The notes under the pieces: generated by a model
The model's database searches: none
Seen by the model: only the letters and a program-made list of their open reading frames with translations
Told to the model about the DNA's origin: nothing
Part shown: one piece after another, positions 21,676 to 31,848 of the stretch
Layout of the letters: each line of letters begins with the position of its first letter
How positions within the stretch are numbered: the stretch's first letter is position 1
Translations under genes and position numbers: made by a program
NCBI GenBank assembly: GCA_032622095.1
Contig: CP136066.1
Location: 118,441,319-118,505,318, forward strand
Direction: 5' to 3'
DNA length: 64,000 bases
Origin: Siphonodentalium dalli
Lineage: Eukaryota > Mollusca > Scaphopoda > Gadilida > Siphonodentaliidae

Positions 21676-22489
21676 ACTCTAGTGATCCGAATAATAGTAG
21701 GGGTCGGAATAATAGTAGGGGGTGGAAAATTTGCCAAATTTTAATAATAGTAGGGGTCGGAATAATAGTAGGGGGTGGAAATGTCAATGAAAAAGGAGAT
21801 CATTGAAGAACACTGATTTAATTATCAAACAAAAACTTATAATAAACACTCCTCGACCCAGCACGGACAACGTCTGGTTCTTGCAGAACCTTTTTTGATT
21901 TGAACGGAGAACACTGCGTCAACACTTTTATACGAATTTTCAGTTCCAGCACAAGGCTCGAAAAATCTAACACTCAGGGGATCCTGAGCGGTAACACATG
22001 CGGGAAGGGTATGGTGTCCCTTTCTTATCAGAACATAACACCCAGTTTTATAAGTTTCGTCTGTAGTACTACTGGTAGTATGTTGGTTTGTATAAACGTG
22101 GTGATCTTGAACTCCTTGAGGCTCACACTCCTGACTCCTAGCCATACTTGTTAATGACTTTTGGGTTGATTCAACTTCATTTGTGCTACTACTGGTAGTA
22201 CTAGTACTGGCTGCAGAGATACTCGTAATGCGCTTCTTCATGCTACGACGAGCTTTAGAGTATGTGTCTTTAAATTGACAAATATATGGTAAGAACAGTC
22301 TTGATGTGTCGTACCTCTGTATGACACTGCCTATTTCATTTAGGAATTTAGAGTCAGTCTGTAGAACTAAAAAAAAAAAATAAAAAAAAAAAAATAATAA
22401 TAGTAGGGGCTTGAATAAGAATCGTAGGGGGTGGATTTTTCCTCCAAAATTAACAATCGTACGGGTACGGTTATTCGGATCACTAGAGT
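21676..22489. mobile_element. Third nested TIR element carrying an exon-like ORF
   Basis: A perfect 19 bp inverted repeat, ACTCTAGTGATCCGAATAA at 21676-21694 and its complement at 22471-22489. If the duplication is TA, the element proper is GTGATCCG..CGGATCAC in a palindromic ACTCTAGAGT target. Next to the left end the word AATAATAGTAGGGG recurs four times (21690-21775); the right end carries diverged versions. The ends resemble the ~3 kb element at 29938-32961 ('ccaaataatagtgcaggggg'). Encloses the minus-strand ORF at 21840-22366. Confidence 0.8.
21840..22366 (-). CDS. Exon-like ORF inside a TIR element (possible captured 3' exon)
   Basis: The minus strand is open for 233 codons from 22538 to a stop at 21837, but the upstream part translates a ~26 bp T-rich tract and TIR sequence. 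Downstream of that tract (22369-22396) come AG dinucleotides at 22368-22367 and, as TTCTACAG, at 22360-22359, both plausible splice acceptors. The likely coding part is then about 172-175 residues, serine/threonine-rich in the middle (AASTSTTSSSTNE), with basic patches (KARRSMKKR) and a Cys-containing end (TRRCPCWVEECLL). I recognise no family. It may be the last exon of a host or transposon gene, or an unspliced element ORF. No promoter or donor was identified. Confidence 0.45.
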
Positions 22490-24384
22490 AGGCTATGGGT
22501 TTAGAGTTATTCCCCTTACATACATGTAGTCCACGCATCTACCAGCCCACAATGCAACAGTAGCATCTGATACCTTTATTTACAAATTACATGTGACCAG
22601 AACAATGTTACTGACTGTTCTTGGATATGCAGGAATAAACATGTTTTGTTCCAATCTTCCCCTGAATATCTCAGGTGTAGATTGGATTGAGGTTACACAT
22701 TTTATGCCATTCTATTCATCACTGCCGACGCAATTTTACAGGTGTTGGTGTTGACAGAGATCGTTTTATGGAATAAATACTTGCCATTTCAATAAAACCT
22801 ATTGTATTTTCATCCCCTCTTATTGCTCTTCATAGATGATCATTATTTTTCAGTGACAACTTGTCCATATTACCAATTCACTAACTAGTATTGTGGTTTA
22901 AAGTCATCTATTTCCGACTTATTTTGTTTCAATCCCGGAAAGTTTTAAATAGCAGAATTGATTACCTGCCAACTTTCAGTGTAATTAACAACAAGTTATC
23001 AAATAATCCTTACATGCAGTACATGTATGCACATCAGATGATCAGAAATGTGTGTTTAATACTTTCATACAGTGCGAGTTGTTTCTTCAGTGGTATCTGC
23101 TGCTTGGTCGGAAAACATCAAAGAGAGTCTGTCGTAAATAGTTACAGAGTTGATTCACGTGACCCACTGATGCGTTTGGTTGATGACACAGTGACCCAGT
23201 TGTTGTGTCATTCATAACAGACAGTTGTTTATTTAAAGTGGGTTAAAATCGGGTTTATGTGAATATTCAAGGATGCCAATGCATTTTAATCTTTGATGAC
23301 GATTTCGTCTTGTCAATGGTGGTGATTTCGGCTTTTGATGACGCTAATGTCCAGGACTGATAACGTAATACGGACTGTCATTTTCCCGCCAAAAACGCAC
23401 ATGCTTTTCACTGTTTAAAGTGATATGAAACACTCCGAGGGTGTGATCAAATAGAAATGGAGAATAATATTGTTCAACGTAGTTATTTTTACAGATATTA
23501 TATCCAAATTGACAACACACACCGTCGGTCTTATATATTAATTAAATGCAGTGACTGCCGATGGCAAAATCGTTTTCGTTAGTTTATCGTCGATAGAAGC
23601 GTCCCGATTCGAGTAGTAAATATTTACAATTTAGCATAGTTCTGACAATGTTTTCTATGGAGAGGTACGGTCGATTTGCTTCAGATTTTCGGTGATGTTA
23701 GTAGAATGGTACATTCCACCAGTTGACATAGCACCTGAATACTAACTTGTCAGTTTCACGCACCTGAACAAGTACATAATATGTCTTTAATTTTGTCGCG
23801 AACAGATGGTCTTTCAGGCAAGTTTTGCCCCCAATTAGGCGAAGGAAGTTAAGGGAACTACCGGTATAATTAATACATTGTACTTTTTTAAATACACAGC
23901 AATGTACACAGCCCACAAAAGACGGGGGGATTTCCGTAGTGACTCGTCAGGGTAAAGTTTGATTTACGCGACGGTATTCACTGCGTAACATGGCCGACCT
24001 AGTTGTCTTATTTTTATCAAGAATGCGCGATCGCGCACATGGCCTACACATGCGTCAGGTGTGTATGCGATTGGTGGTTAGTTCTGCTGTTGGTATTGGG
24101 AAAACCATAGACATTAACTCAGACAGACAGGTTAATTACTAAACTTAAAAAAATAAATTGAGACCGGCAAGAAAATCTCAGCCAGGCCGGGTACCGGAAA
24201 CAGAGACGTTTTTTTTTTGGCCTTACACACATACGCTCTTTATCGACGACACTGCGGATACGAACGCTCTTTAACTATCAATGCGATTAACCCCACCGTG
24301 CCAATGGCGGTAATTTTTGTGACTGGGGGTGGAGAATGGGTGCTCTGACATTCTCAGAAGCGATGCGATGCCACTTCATCTGGT

Positions 24385-24490
24385 ATTTTACCCTTAGATA
24401 GGAAGTTTGGGCTCAATCCGTCCGGCAGTTTTCGAGTTCATCGCGATCACACACACACACATATCTTCCAAAATATATAATAGATAAGTG
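24385..24490 (+). repeat. Retroposon-like 3' tail
   Basis: 'gggctcaatccgtccggcag', then 'ttttcgagttcatcgcgatc', then a CA microsatellite and 'aaaatatataatagataag'. Wording of this kind ends many RTE-type LINEs and SINEs in invertebrates. No body of such an element was found, so this is a weak call. Confidence 0.4.
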
Positions 24491-25261
24491 TCTAGTGTTG
24501 GAAATTAAACAGTTTATGTTCACGCTGAAGCTCCAGGCCAAATCCTACGAGTGGACATATTACTGTTCAATTTCCCACACAATAGTATTTTGTTTATCCA
24601 CCGACTCGAATACTAAGAAATTTTGCGAAATATTCAACTCAGAAGGTGAATTTAACAAGAGTTCCTCCATTGGAAATGGCACATACATGCGGCAAGGCGA
24701 ACGTGACGTACAGAATTATTTTTAATCTGACATTTTATTACTATGTCCTTTTCTGTCAGTTCAGAATCCGTGTGGTACCGGTTCACGCACGACAACATGT
24801 CTGTGCTATAGTTGACAGGCGCCATGTTTCTATTCTGATTCATATGAACGCATTTGTGAAGTTTAATAGCTAAAACGCAGGATCTATCCGCACACGGAAG
24901 TGTTTCCGCCATATTCAATCGGCAAAATATCCGGTTACTTTCGATTTGCTAGTTAATACATATCGCGTGTTTTCTGGTTTCCGCTTTCGAGAAATCTGCG
25001 AGGTTTGCCGAACAATGACGAGGGAATACAAATATACTACAACAACAATGGCAGCACTTCCGTTTTTCGTGAATTGACGATATTTGCAAGGAAATGGTTT
25101 ACTTGTTTAAGCTAATTCCGTAGTCGCGAATTCCTAATTACAAAAAAATAAAATGAAGTCGGAGGAAATTTTTGAAAAACGATAAAATTGAATTTGGCTG
25201 CAGGTTTTGAGTAGGGGCGGGCGGGTTACCCTAAACACAGGTATTCTTCGTTTTGGCCTTA

Positions 25262-25402
25262 TTGATCTTAGCCAGAATAAAAATATCTGAAAAGTCACCA
25301 AAGAAACAAAGCATTAACTTTAAACCAGTTATACAAGTAACCATCCAATATATCCTTATCACATGAGTCATAGTACCTAGTATATATTAATCAAACTTAA
25401 TG
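25262..25402. other. Spacer between the two LINE-end copies
   Basis: It begins with TTGATCTTAGCC (25262-25273), also present after the second LINE end at 25559-25570, and continues with ~130 bp of AT-rich sequence. It belongs either to the LINE 3' flank or to a partial duplication. Confidence 0.5.
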
Positions 25403-25570
25403 CTATCCTAAATATCTGAAGAAGTACTTCATAAATAAGTACAACACATAGCTGCTTTATTATAAGTAATTAAGTGGTCATCTGAGCCAAGATATTTGGA
25501 AAATAAAGGAATAATATAACATAATTATTTAATATTTAAACATGCATTTTTATCTTTATTGATCTTAGCC
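25403..25570 (+). repeat. Second copy of the LINE 3' end, with the empty transposon site
   Basis: 25403-25558 aligns base for base, without indels, to 20588-20743. It then runs through TTA directly into TTGATCTTAGCC, the sequence that follows the 4.5 kb transposon at 25262. It is a partial tandem duplicate or a second 5'-truncated insertion of the LINE, and it preserves the pre-insertion state of the transposon target. Confidence 0.9.
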
Positions 25571-25576
25571 ATTGAT

Positions 25577-26925
25577 TTTTATGTTTACCCATACTATGTA
25601 TGGTAAACATAGTGTCGTTGTCCGGATTGACCACTCGTCGTTCGTCCGTCCGTCCGTCCGTCTGTCCGTCCGTCTGTCCGTCCGTCTGTCCGTCCGTAGA
25701 CACTTCACGTGTAATGCGATAACTCAAACATTTTCTATCCAATCAGAAGCAAATTTTGTATATGGGTATATCAGCCCAAAATACAGATTGAGTTCGAATT
25801 TGGGTTTGATCCGAGTTTTTGTTACAGAGTTATGGCCCTTTTTCTACTTAGAATTCACACATTCTGCCATAACTCAAACATTTTGTATCTGATTGGAACC
25901 AAATTTGGTATGTGAGTTTCACAGCCCAAAATACAGATCTAGTTCGAATATGGGTTTGATCCGATTTATTTTAAAGGAGTTATGACCCTTTTTCGAAAAA
26001 AAAATCGATTTTAAATTTTTTATTATTTTTAACTTTTATAATAATAATAAAAAAAATGTTATTGACATTGTCATTTGTTTTCATTTAGATATTGATGATT
26101 ATGATACAAGTTGATAAAAAGATTTCCAATGTGTCCCTTTAATTTTTTTAAATAATTAAAAACAATTATAACCATTATAACTCTGCCAAGGGTACCCCGA
26201 ATCACCACACCAAATTTGATTAAATCGGTCCAAAATCTTGTGTTATGTACTGGTAAATCTGTTTGGAGCAACATTAAATCCAATTCACCAATTGCATTTG
26301 GACTACTTAGCTATTGATAAAGCTATATTATTTTCTGATGTCTCTTATGCCAATGTGCAAATAATCTGATAAAGAAGCCTGTGGTATCTAATTTAAAATA
26401 AAGATTCAACAATAAACATCACATGATATTAACAGTAGACTTGGACATATGTGCTGCAGAGTTATATCTTCAGATGGTCTGATATCATTATAATTGTTAT
26501 TGGTTTAATAGAGGTCAGTGTTCAACATAAACAATTCCTGTGATTTTTTGACAGCTGTGCTATATAATTGATATTAATGGGTCAGTGGTGAGGTTGCTTA
26601 TCTGTATACTAGGACACATTATTATTGTAAACTTAAATTGGACTCTCTTAACCCAAGTATTCCATGTCCAGGGCACACCTACACATTTAACCCACGGACT
26701 TGCTGGCTGTGGCGGTTTAGCATTACAGATCCTGTACCAGTGCATTCTCTTATATAAATGCCAGTGACACATAAATTCCAATAATTTGTGTTATGTACAT
26801 TTGTCTATAATAGTACATAACAGTATACTCTATAATTCAACACCAAAACTCTCATTTATCCGATCATATTAAATTTTTATCGCCAAGGGATGGGTTAACA
26901 TCTGCCGATCGTGATCGGCCTCTCG
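25577..26925 (+). mobile_element. HINE/pearl-like element, family a, apparently full length
   Basis: 5' palindrome at 25581-25612 (ATGTTTACC...GGTAAACAT), a CCGTCCGTCTGT microsatellite at 25640-25698, and two core units at 25710-25995 ('gataactcaaacattttcta', 'cccaaaatacagat', 'gagttatggccctttttc'). A tail follows with 'gacattgtcatttgttttc', and the 3' terminus is a perfect 16 bp palindrome GCCGATCGTGATCGGC followed by CTCTCG. A terminal hairpin plus CTCTYG, with insertion between T residues, fits Helentron-type rolling-circle elements (family knowledge; assignment inferred). No Rep/helicase ORF. Related heads occur at 48238 and 51823. Confidence 0.75.
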
Positions 26926-27945
26926 TACTCTTTGCATGACTAAATCCTTTGGCGCGGGCTACAGGTCGTACCTATGGTCTGATCTTTATGAATTTTGTCA
27001 TGAATGTTGACATTGACATGTAGATGGGAACGAGTGATTTTGGGGTCGTTCGGCCAAAAAACATGGCCGCCAGCAGCCATCTTGGATTTTACTCTTTGCA
27101 TGACTAAATCCTTTGGCACGGGTTACAGGTCGTACCTTTGGTCTGACCTTTATGAAATTTTTCATGAATATTGATATTGACATGTATATGGGAACGAGTC
27201 ATTTTGGGGGTCATACGGCCAAAAAACATGGCCGCTGGCAGCCATCTTGGATTTCAAAATTCAATCCATTGGCACGGGCTACAGGTCGTACTGTTTGTCT
27301 GATCATCATGATATTTATCATGGATGTTAATATTAACATGTAGATGGGAATGAGTCATTTTGGGGTCGTTTGGCTTAAAAAACATGTCCGCCAGCAGCAT
27401 ATTGGATTTTACTCTTTGCATGAATAAATCCTTTGGTGCGGGCTACAGGTCGTAGCTTTGGTTGGAACTTCATGAAATTTGTCATGTATGTTAACAATGA
27501 CATGTAGATGGGGAAACGAGTCATTTTGGGGTCATTCAGCCGAAAAACATGGCCGCCAGCAGCCATCTTGGATTTTACTCTTTGCATGACTAAATCCATT
27601 GGCCTAGGCTACAGGTCATACCTTTGATCAGATCATTATGAGATTTGTAAAGGCTGTAGATGGGAACAAGTCATTTTGGGGTAATTCGGAAAAAAACATG
27701 GCTGCCGGTGGCCATTTTAGAATTTACTCTTTGCATAAATAAATCATTTGGCACACCATAATCACCACATCCCTGATCCGATCATTATGAAACCTGTTAT
27801 GAATGTTGATATTGACATGTACATCTAGTCTTACTTAGACATTTCAATTAGCACTTTTCCTATTCCTCCATTTATACTGTCGACCATTAAATTATTCCCC
27901 TACCTAAGTTGAGCTACAGTGTCATTGACACTTTCATTACCTTTC
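26926..27945 (+). repeat. Array of six ~160 bp core units (family f)
   Basis: Units contain 'actctttgcatgactaaatc', 'cacgggctacaggtcgtacc', 'gacatgtagatgggaacgag', 'ggccaaaaaacatggccgcc' and 'agccatcttggatttt', at about 26927, 27089, 27250, 27410, 27576 and 27725. The last is diverged and runs into a tail with AGTGTCATTGACACT near 27917, itself a 7 bp hairpin. The same core forms the 12-unit array at 57727. Frames here on both strands are repeat artefacts. Confidence 0.85.
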
Positions 27946-28640
27946 ACTCTGAACTAGACCTTGTACAGGCAGGGATGGATCCAGGGATTTTTTGGGGACA
28001 CCTGTTTTGGGACCATGATATGCCGATGGGGGTAGGTACGGGGAGGGGTTGCCCCCTCCCTTATGTGCAGCATTAAAGATCCCGCATAAGAAAATGCACT
28101 GGCTTACAAGGTCAAGATAAAGGCCAATGTATTATATTATATATACATGTATGCAAGGCTCCTTAGATGGGAGACTCTCATTTATATAAGATAATGCATT
28201 GGCACAGGATTTTTGCAAAATTTCAAGAAGCCCCAGTCATGAAAGGGTTAAAATATTTCTCACTGGACACTTGATTAAGCAAATAAAGGCTGTATATCAA
28301 CTGTATATTGATGATTTGCATTGCATGTTGTTGAATTATAATAGAAGATTTCCTTCAAAATATAGAAAATTCAGCTTTAATAAAACTAGCCACTTGCAAT
28401 TTGGGGACATTTAGGCCACCAGAGTTTGGGCGCCCAAACCTGTAACAGGTATCAAAAGAGCCCTGGTTCCTTCCCTGTGTACAGGTACACCTTAATTATT
28501 TCTTCTCCACAAACTGCACCCCTATTATAAGTATAAGAATGAATGTGAGCAATATATTACCATGAGGGCCCTTCCATATAACAAGCTCTGCTTCAATTAG
28601 GGTCCTGTTGTGTGTTTATATAACTTTGTCATTTATTATA
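27946..28640. other. No recognisable gene
   Basis: Mixed unique sequence. 'gcagggatggatccaggg' near 27968 followed by GC-rich DNA to 28060 may be one end of a DNA element, but no partner end was found. Confidence 0.4.
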
Positions 28641-28682
28641 TAATAAACTGTATTGAATCTTGAATCTAATCTAATCTAATCC
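28641..28682 (+). repeat. Retroposon-like tail ending in (TCTAA)n
   Basis: 'aataaactgtattgaatctt' followed by 'gaatctaatctaatctaatc' resembles a poly(A)-signal-like region with the microsatellite tail typical of LINE 3' ends. The upstream 200 bp may be a truncated LINE 3' UTR, but no coding remnant is visible. Confidence 0.4.
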
Positions 28683-28937
28683 GATGTACATGTAGGCCTA
28701 TTAAAATTATGTGATGCCACTGATGGCATAAATGACGAAATGCCAAATGGTCAATATCACAACACTTCCCTTTTGTCGAATGTCGCCCTAAGTTTTAAGT
28801 TTTGCAAAGAAATATAACTCAAACTCTGCCCATTATTTCGTTAAAATCACTTTTACGAAGTAACTCATATCAAAAGATGAACAACCAATGACCCATGTAA
28901 ATTGTTAAGAAAGAGTTTCTGGATCATATTTAACATT

Positions 28938-29042
28938 TTAAGAGGGTGACCACCCCCCTCCCATTGGAATCCAGCTTAAAAGTGACCCTGGCATCTGGAA
29001 TACTCTAACAGAGAGACGGCATCCGGAATACTTTTTAACTAA
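28938..29042 (+). repeat. GC-rich dispersed repeat, second copy
   Basis: 'agagggtgaccacccccctc', 'ctggcatctggaatactcta' and 'ggcatccggaatact' appear in the same order as at 7690-7810. It directly precedes the MITE at 29145. Confidence 0.65.
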
Positions 29043-29144
29043 ATTTATTGAAAAAGGAATGAATAAAGAAGTAAAATTTGACACGATGCATTGGAATTTT
29101 TCTCCATATTTAATAGCTAGTACTAGTAGTGGTAATGCTGAATA

Positions 29145-29524
29145 GGTCACTCTCATCGGTTTTATGTGATAAAGTTACCCAGGTTCCCGAAATTGTGAAT
29201 TTGTGATAAAGTTACCCAGGTTGGAGAGGATTGTGATAAAGTTACCCAGGTTAAGAATATTTCATGTTTAGCAACAAATTATTCATTTTTGCTATCAAAA
29301 TGACGAGCTACAGTACCGTACTAATATATCTTAATGTGTGCTAAATATGGGCTTTTACTTGCCAAAACTGAACAGTATTTCCCTCAGTCACTTTTAAATC
29401 AAGTTCTTATTGTGAGATTTGTTTAACCTGGGTAACTTTATCAGAATTCTCTCTAACCTGGGTAACTTTATCACAATTTCAGGAACCTGGGTAACTTTAT
29501 CACAGAAAACCGATGAGAGTGACC
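29145..29524. mobile_element. 380 bp MITE with three-word inverted arms
   Basis: It begins GGTCACTCTCATCGGTTTT at 29145, ends with the complement at 29524, and is flanked by TA (29143-29144, 29525-29526). Each ~110 bp arm holds three copies of GTGATAAAGTTACCCAGGTT in mirror order: left near 29169, 29204 and 29231, right near 29426, 29457 and 29487. The centre is single copy. No coding capacity. Confidence 0.9.
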
Positions 29525-29598
29525 TATTCGGCGCTAGTAATGAGCTGATTTAGCAGCTTGGTTGAAAGATTCAACTTTATACTGCAGTTATTTAAGAA

Positions 29599-29702
29599 AT
29601 GGATGTTGATTTTGTTGCGTTCCATAGAGTATGGATGCAAGTTGGTCTGACATTTTGTGTGGAACGCGAAAGCAATATGGAACGCAACAAAATCAACATT
29701 CA
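29599..29702. repeat. ~104 bp imperfect hairpin
   Basis: ATGTTGATTTTGTTGCGTTC near 29601 has its complement, 'gaacgcaacaaaatcaacat', at 29681-29700. The phrase 'ggatgcaagttgg' sits inside (29634) and again at 29812. It may be a small MITE; no clear target duplication. Confidence 0.65.
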
Positions 29703-30296
29703 TTACTTATATTTACACTCAAGCGAGTCAATTGGCAGATTAAAAGAGTTTTAAGTGTCCATTTCCAACGATATTATCGTGGCTCGGAGCAAGTTGCGTC
29801 TACACAAAAATGGATGCAAGTTGGGGTCAGCGCGCGACGTTATGTGACGTAATTTCGACCAACCAACGTCCTGCATTCATGTTCCACAATACAAATGCAT
29901 GTGTGAGTGTAAATATAATCTGATAACACATACTGTACTCTCGGGGTCCAAATAAAAGTGCAGGCCCAAATAATAGTGCAGGGGGAGATTCCATTGAAAG
30001 TTAATAAAAGCGCAGACCCAAATAATAGTGCAATAGGGGAAATATGGTAACAAAGTCGGCCCCAGAGAAGTTGCCCCCAAGAGAAGTCGGCCCGGGTAAA
30101 TTAAAGGTTGCTCAAGAGAAGTCGGCCCCATTATTTCATGCTTGTTAATGCCTGTGGCACAGACAGGTTGTTATATAGTGTATCATACTGTATGGTTGCG
30201 GTGTTTATGATGATGATGAAGTGATTTGGGGGGCTAGCCCGGGGATCTTCGAAAGGGTCGAATGGCCCTTTCCTTAACCCCTCATTTTCAGCTTTA

Positions 30297-30590
30297 TTAA
30301 TCAAATATAAAAAAAAAGAAGCATTTTTTTGGAGATGTTAAATTAGTGTTTCTCGGATTCTTTGTTCCCGATGACGTAGGTGGAGATGGCAATGGTGGAT
30401 ATTCCTGGCGGGTCTTTTCGCATAATGCCAAAGTTGCGTCCATTTTGTCAATTCTGGCACAGATGGCGTCTCTCTCGGCTGTTGTCAAGCTGTTGGAGCT
30501 GGTGCTGTTGTTGTTGCTGGAGGTGGAGATGGGGGACACCAGGACGTGATGGTATTCCGGTGTCCGAGGTGGTAGACTGTCCATCTCCAC
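30297..30590 (-). CDS. Unknown 97-codon ORF in the ~3 kb TIR element
   Basis: Minus-strand frame with balanced composition, unlike the repeat-derived frames around it. A Ser/Asn-rich stretch (SPISTSSNNNSTSSNS) is followed by a short predicted helix (AERDAICARIDKMDATLALC) and a Pro-rich part (EYPPLPSPPTSSG). No family is recognised. It may be the end of an exon captured by the element or part of its own degenerated gene. The start Met is simply the first in frame and is not well supported. The terminal FFFFIFD is translated A/T-rich DNA. Confidence 0.3.
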   Translation of the reverse strand: MEMDSLPPRTPEYHHVLVSPISTSSNNNSTSSNSLTTAERDAICARIDKMDATLALCEKTRQEYPPLPSPPTSSGTKNPRNTNLTSPKKCFFFFIFD

Positions 30591-30794
30591 ATCTTACAAT
30601 ATGCAATTGTGACCAACATTTCGCCACATGGTGTCAAAATGGATTATATCGCCTCGTAGAATTCCATTTTCTGTGACCATGTTTTTCCACACAGTGTCAA
30701 AGGGGATTGTATCACCTTGTAGCTTTCCATTTGCTTATCGCACACTGTCATGGCTAAATGGGAATTATACTGTTACTTCGATGTTTGCCTATTA

Positions 30795-31188
30795 GGACAA
30801 AAAACAAAAAATAATACCTGTGTTTAGGGTTACATGGTCTAAAATAATTAAATGTATGTAGGCAGGGAATTTTTTTTTATTTTATTTTTTAATTCTGAAT
30901 TCCATTGGGTCATTGACAATTCAATCTAGAAAGCTTCGCAATTCAGATTAATTGAAAGGTCCAATGCTAAATATTGTTATATTGAATAGGTAAGTTCCCA
31001 TGACTAATAAAACTTCTATAAAACGTTTTTATAGGAGAGGATGGAAAATGGGAAGGATGGTTTTGATGCTACTGAAGAAAAAATTATATGTGTGATGTGT
31101 CAACAGTCCAATAAAAAGTTTTGGGTAGATACGTCCTTTTTCCAGGGTAGGTAGGGAAACCCTAAACACAGGTATTTTTTTTTTGGCC
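30795..31188. mobile_element. 394 bp MITE of the GGCCAAAA/TTA group
   Basis: It starts GGACAAAAAACAAAAAATAA then 'tacctgtgtttagggttac'; it ends with the complement of GGCCAAAAAAAAAATACCTG then 'tgtttagggtttccc'. The left flank is TTA, the right flank CTA, probably a mutated duplication. The TIR matches the outer transposon at 20744-25258. It has the same subterminal 'taggcaggga' plus T-run. Confidence 0.85.
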
Positions 31189-31848
31189 CTAGAAAAATAA
31201 GCTGATATATGTTTCTGTTTATAATCAGACCAAAGCTGGAATATCTGGCCTTCTGTGTTCGTGGTTTGTGTTCTTTGAATGCGTTTTAACTTTCCTTTCT
31301 TGACCAGCTGATGTTGAATTTGGACTAGTGATGATTCTCTATGTAGTAAAATTATCAGGTTGTAGACACAGTTGTACATAGGACCATATGCATGTATTTA
31401 CAATTGGTGTTGGATCCTTTGGTTTAACTTTAACCCGACGTTTGCGTCGCTGTCGCTTTGCAGGTGGCTGTTGGGCTTATTCCGTTGACAACGAGACAAA
31501 TGATGGATATATGCTAAATTTTAATATCTGGGCCGACTTCTCCTGGGTCGACTTCGTCGCGGGCCGACTTCTCCTGTATTCGGAAATATGAGCAAAACAT
31601 CAACATAACTGTGGTTTAAATTATTTTTATAGTACGGTACCGGGTAGGTCAAGTATAGGAATCAGTATGTGTCATGTGGTGTGTTATTCAATATTTAAAT
31701 GTTCACATGTACATGTATGCCTTATGATTTCAATTTTCATTGCCTCAAAATTAATAAATGTGCAGACCCAAATAAGCACTGTGCAGGGCTGTGCAGGGGG
31801 GAAATTTCCCAATAAAATAATAAATGTGCATGAATGTTTATTTGGAGC

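Larger units (their letters stand above)
21387..24222. mobile_element. Second TTA-flanked TIR transposon, nested
   Basis: Starts GGCCAAAAAAAAAACATGTC followed by 'tgtttccgataac'; ends with the complement of GGCCAAAAAAAAAACG followed by 'tctctgtttccggtacc'. TTA precedes (21384-21386) and follows (24223-24225). It is related to, but distinct from, the outer element, sharing the GGCCAAAA start and a subterminal 'ggtaggcaggcaggg' plus T-run. Interrupted at 21676-22489. The remaining ~2.0 kb encodes no recognisable transposase; the frame at 22891-23217 has no domain I know. Confidence 0.85.
20744..25258. mobile_element. TIR transposon with TTA target duplication (outer of three nested)
   Basis: Ends: GGCCAAAAGGAAGAATACCT at 20744 and its near-complement ending TTCGTTTTGGCC at 25258, continuing as 'tgagtttagggtaac' and 'gttaccctaaacaca', so TIRs of ~36 bp. 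TTA flanks both ends (20741-20743, 25259-25261). The empty site, CTTTATTGATCTTAGCC without the element, is present at 25554-25570. A 3 bp TTA/TWA duplication is typical of PIF/Harbinger elements; no transposase ORF is visible, so superfamily is inference. It is interrupted at 21387-24222. Subterminal 'gaggcgggcgggcgg' and a T-rich stretch follow the left TIR. Confidence 0.9.

Noticed and set aside
22891-23217. 108-codon ORF as transposase of the nested element
   Set aside because: No DDE-type or DNA-binding motif is visible; length and composition fit chance.
25259-25571. TTATTGATCTTAGCC as a 15 bp target duplication around a truncated LINE
   Set aside because: The sequence is better explained as the empty site of the 4.5 kb transposon, since the LINE end and the 12 bp beyond the element are contiguous in the second copy.
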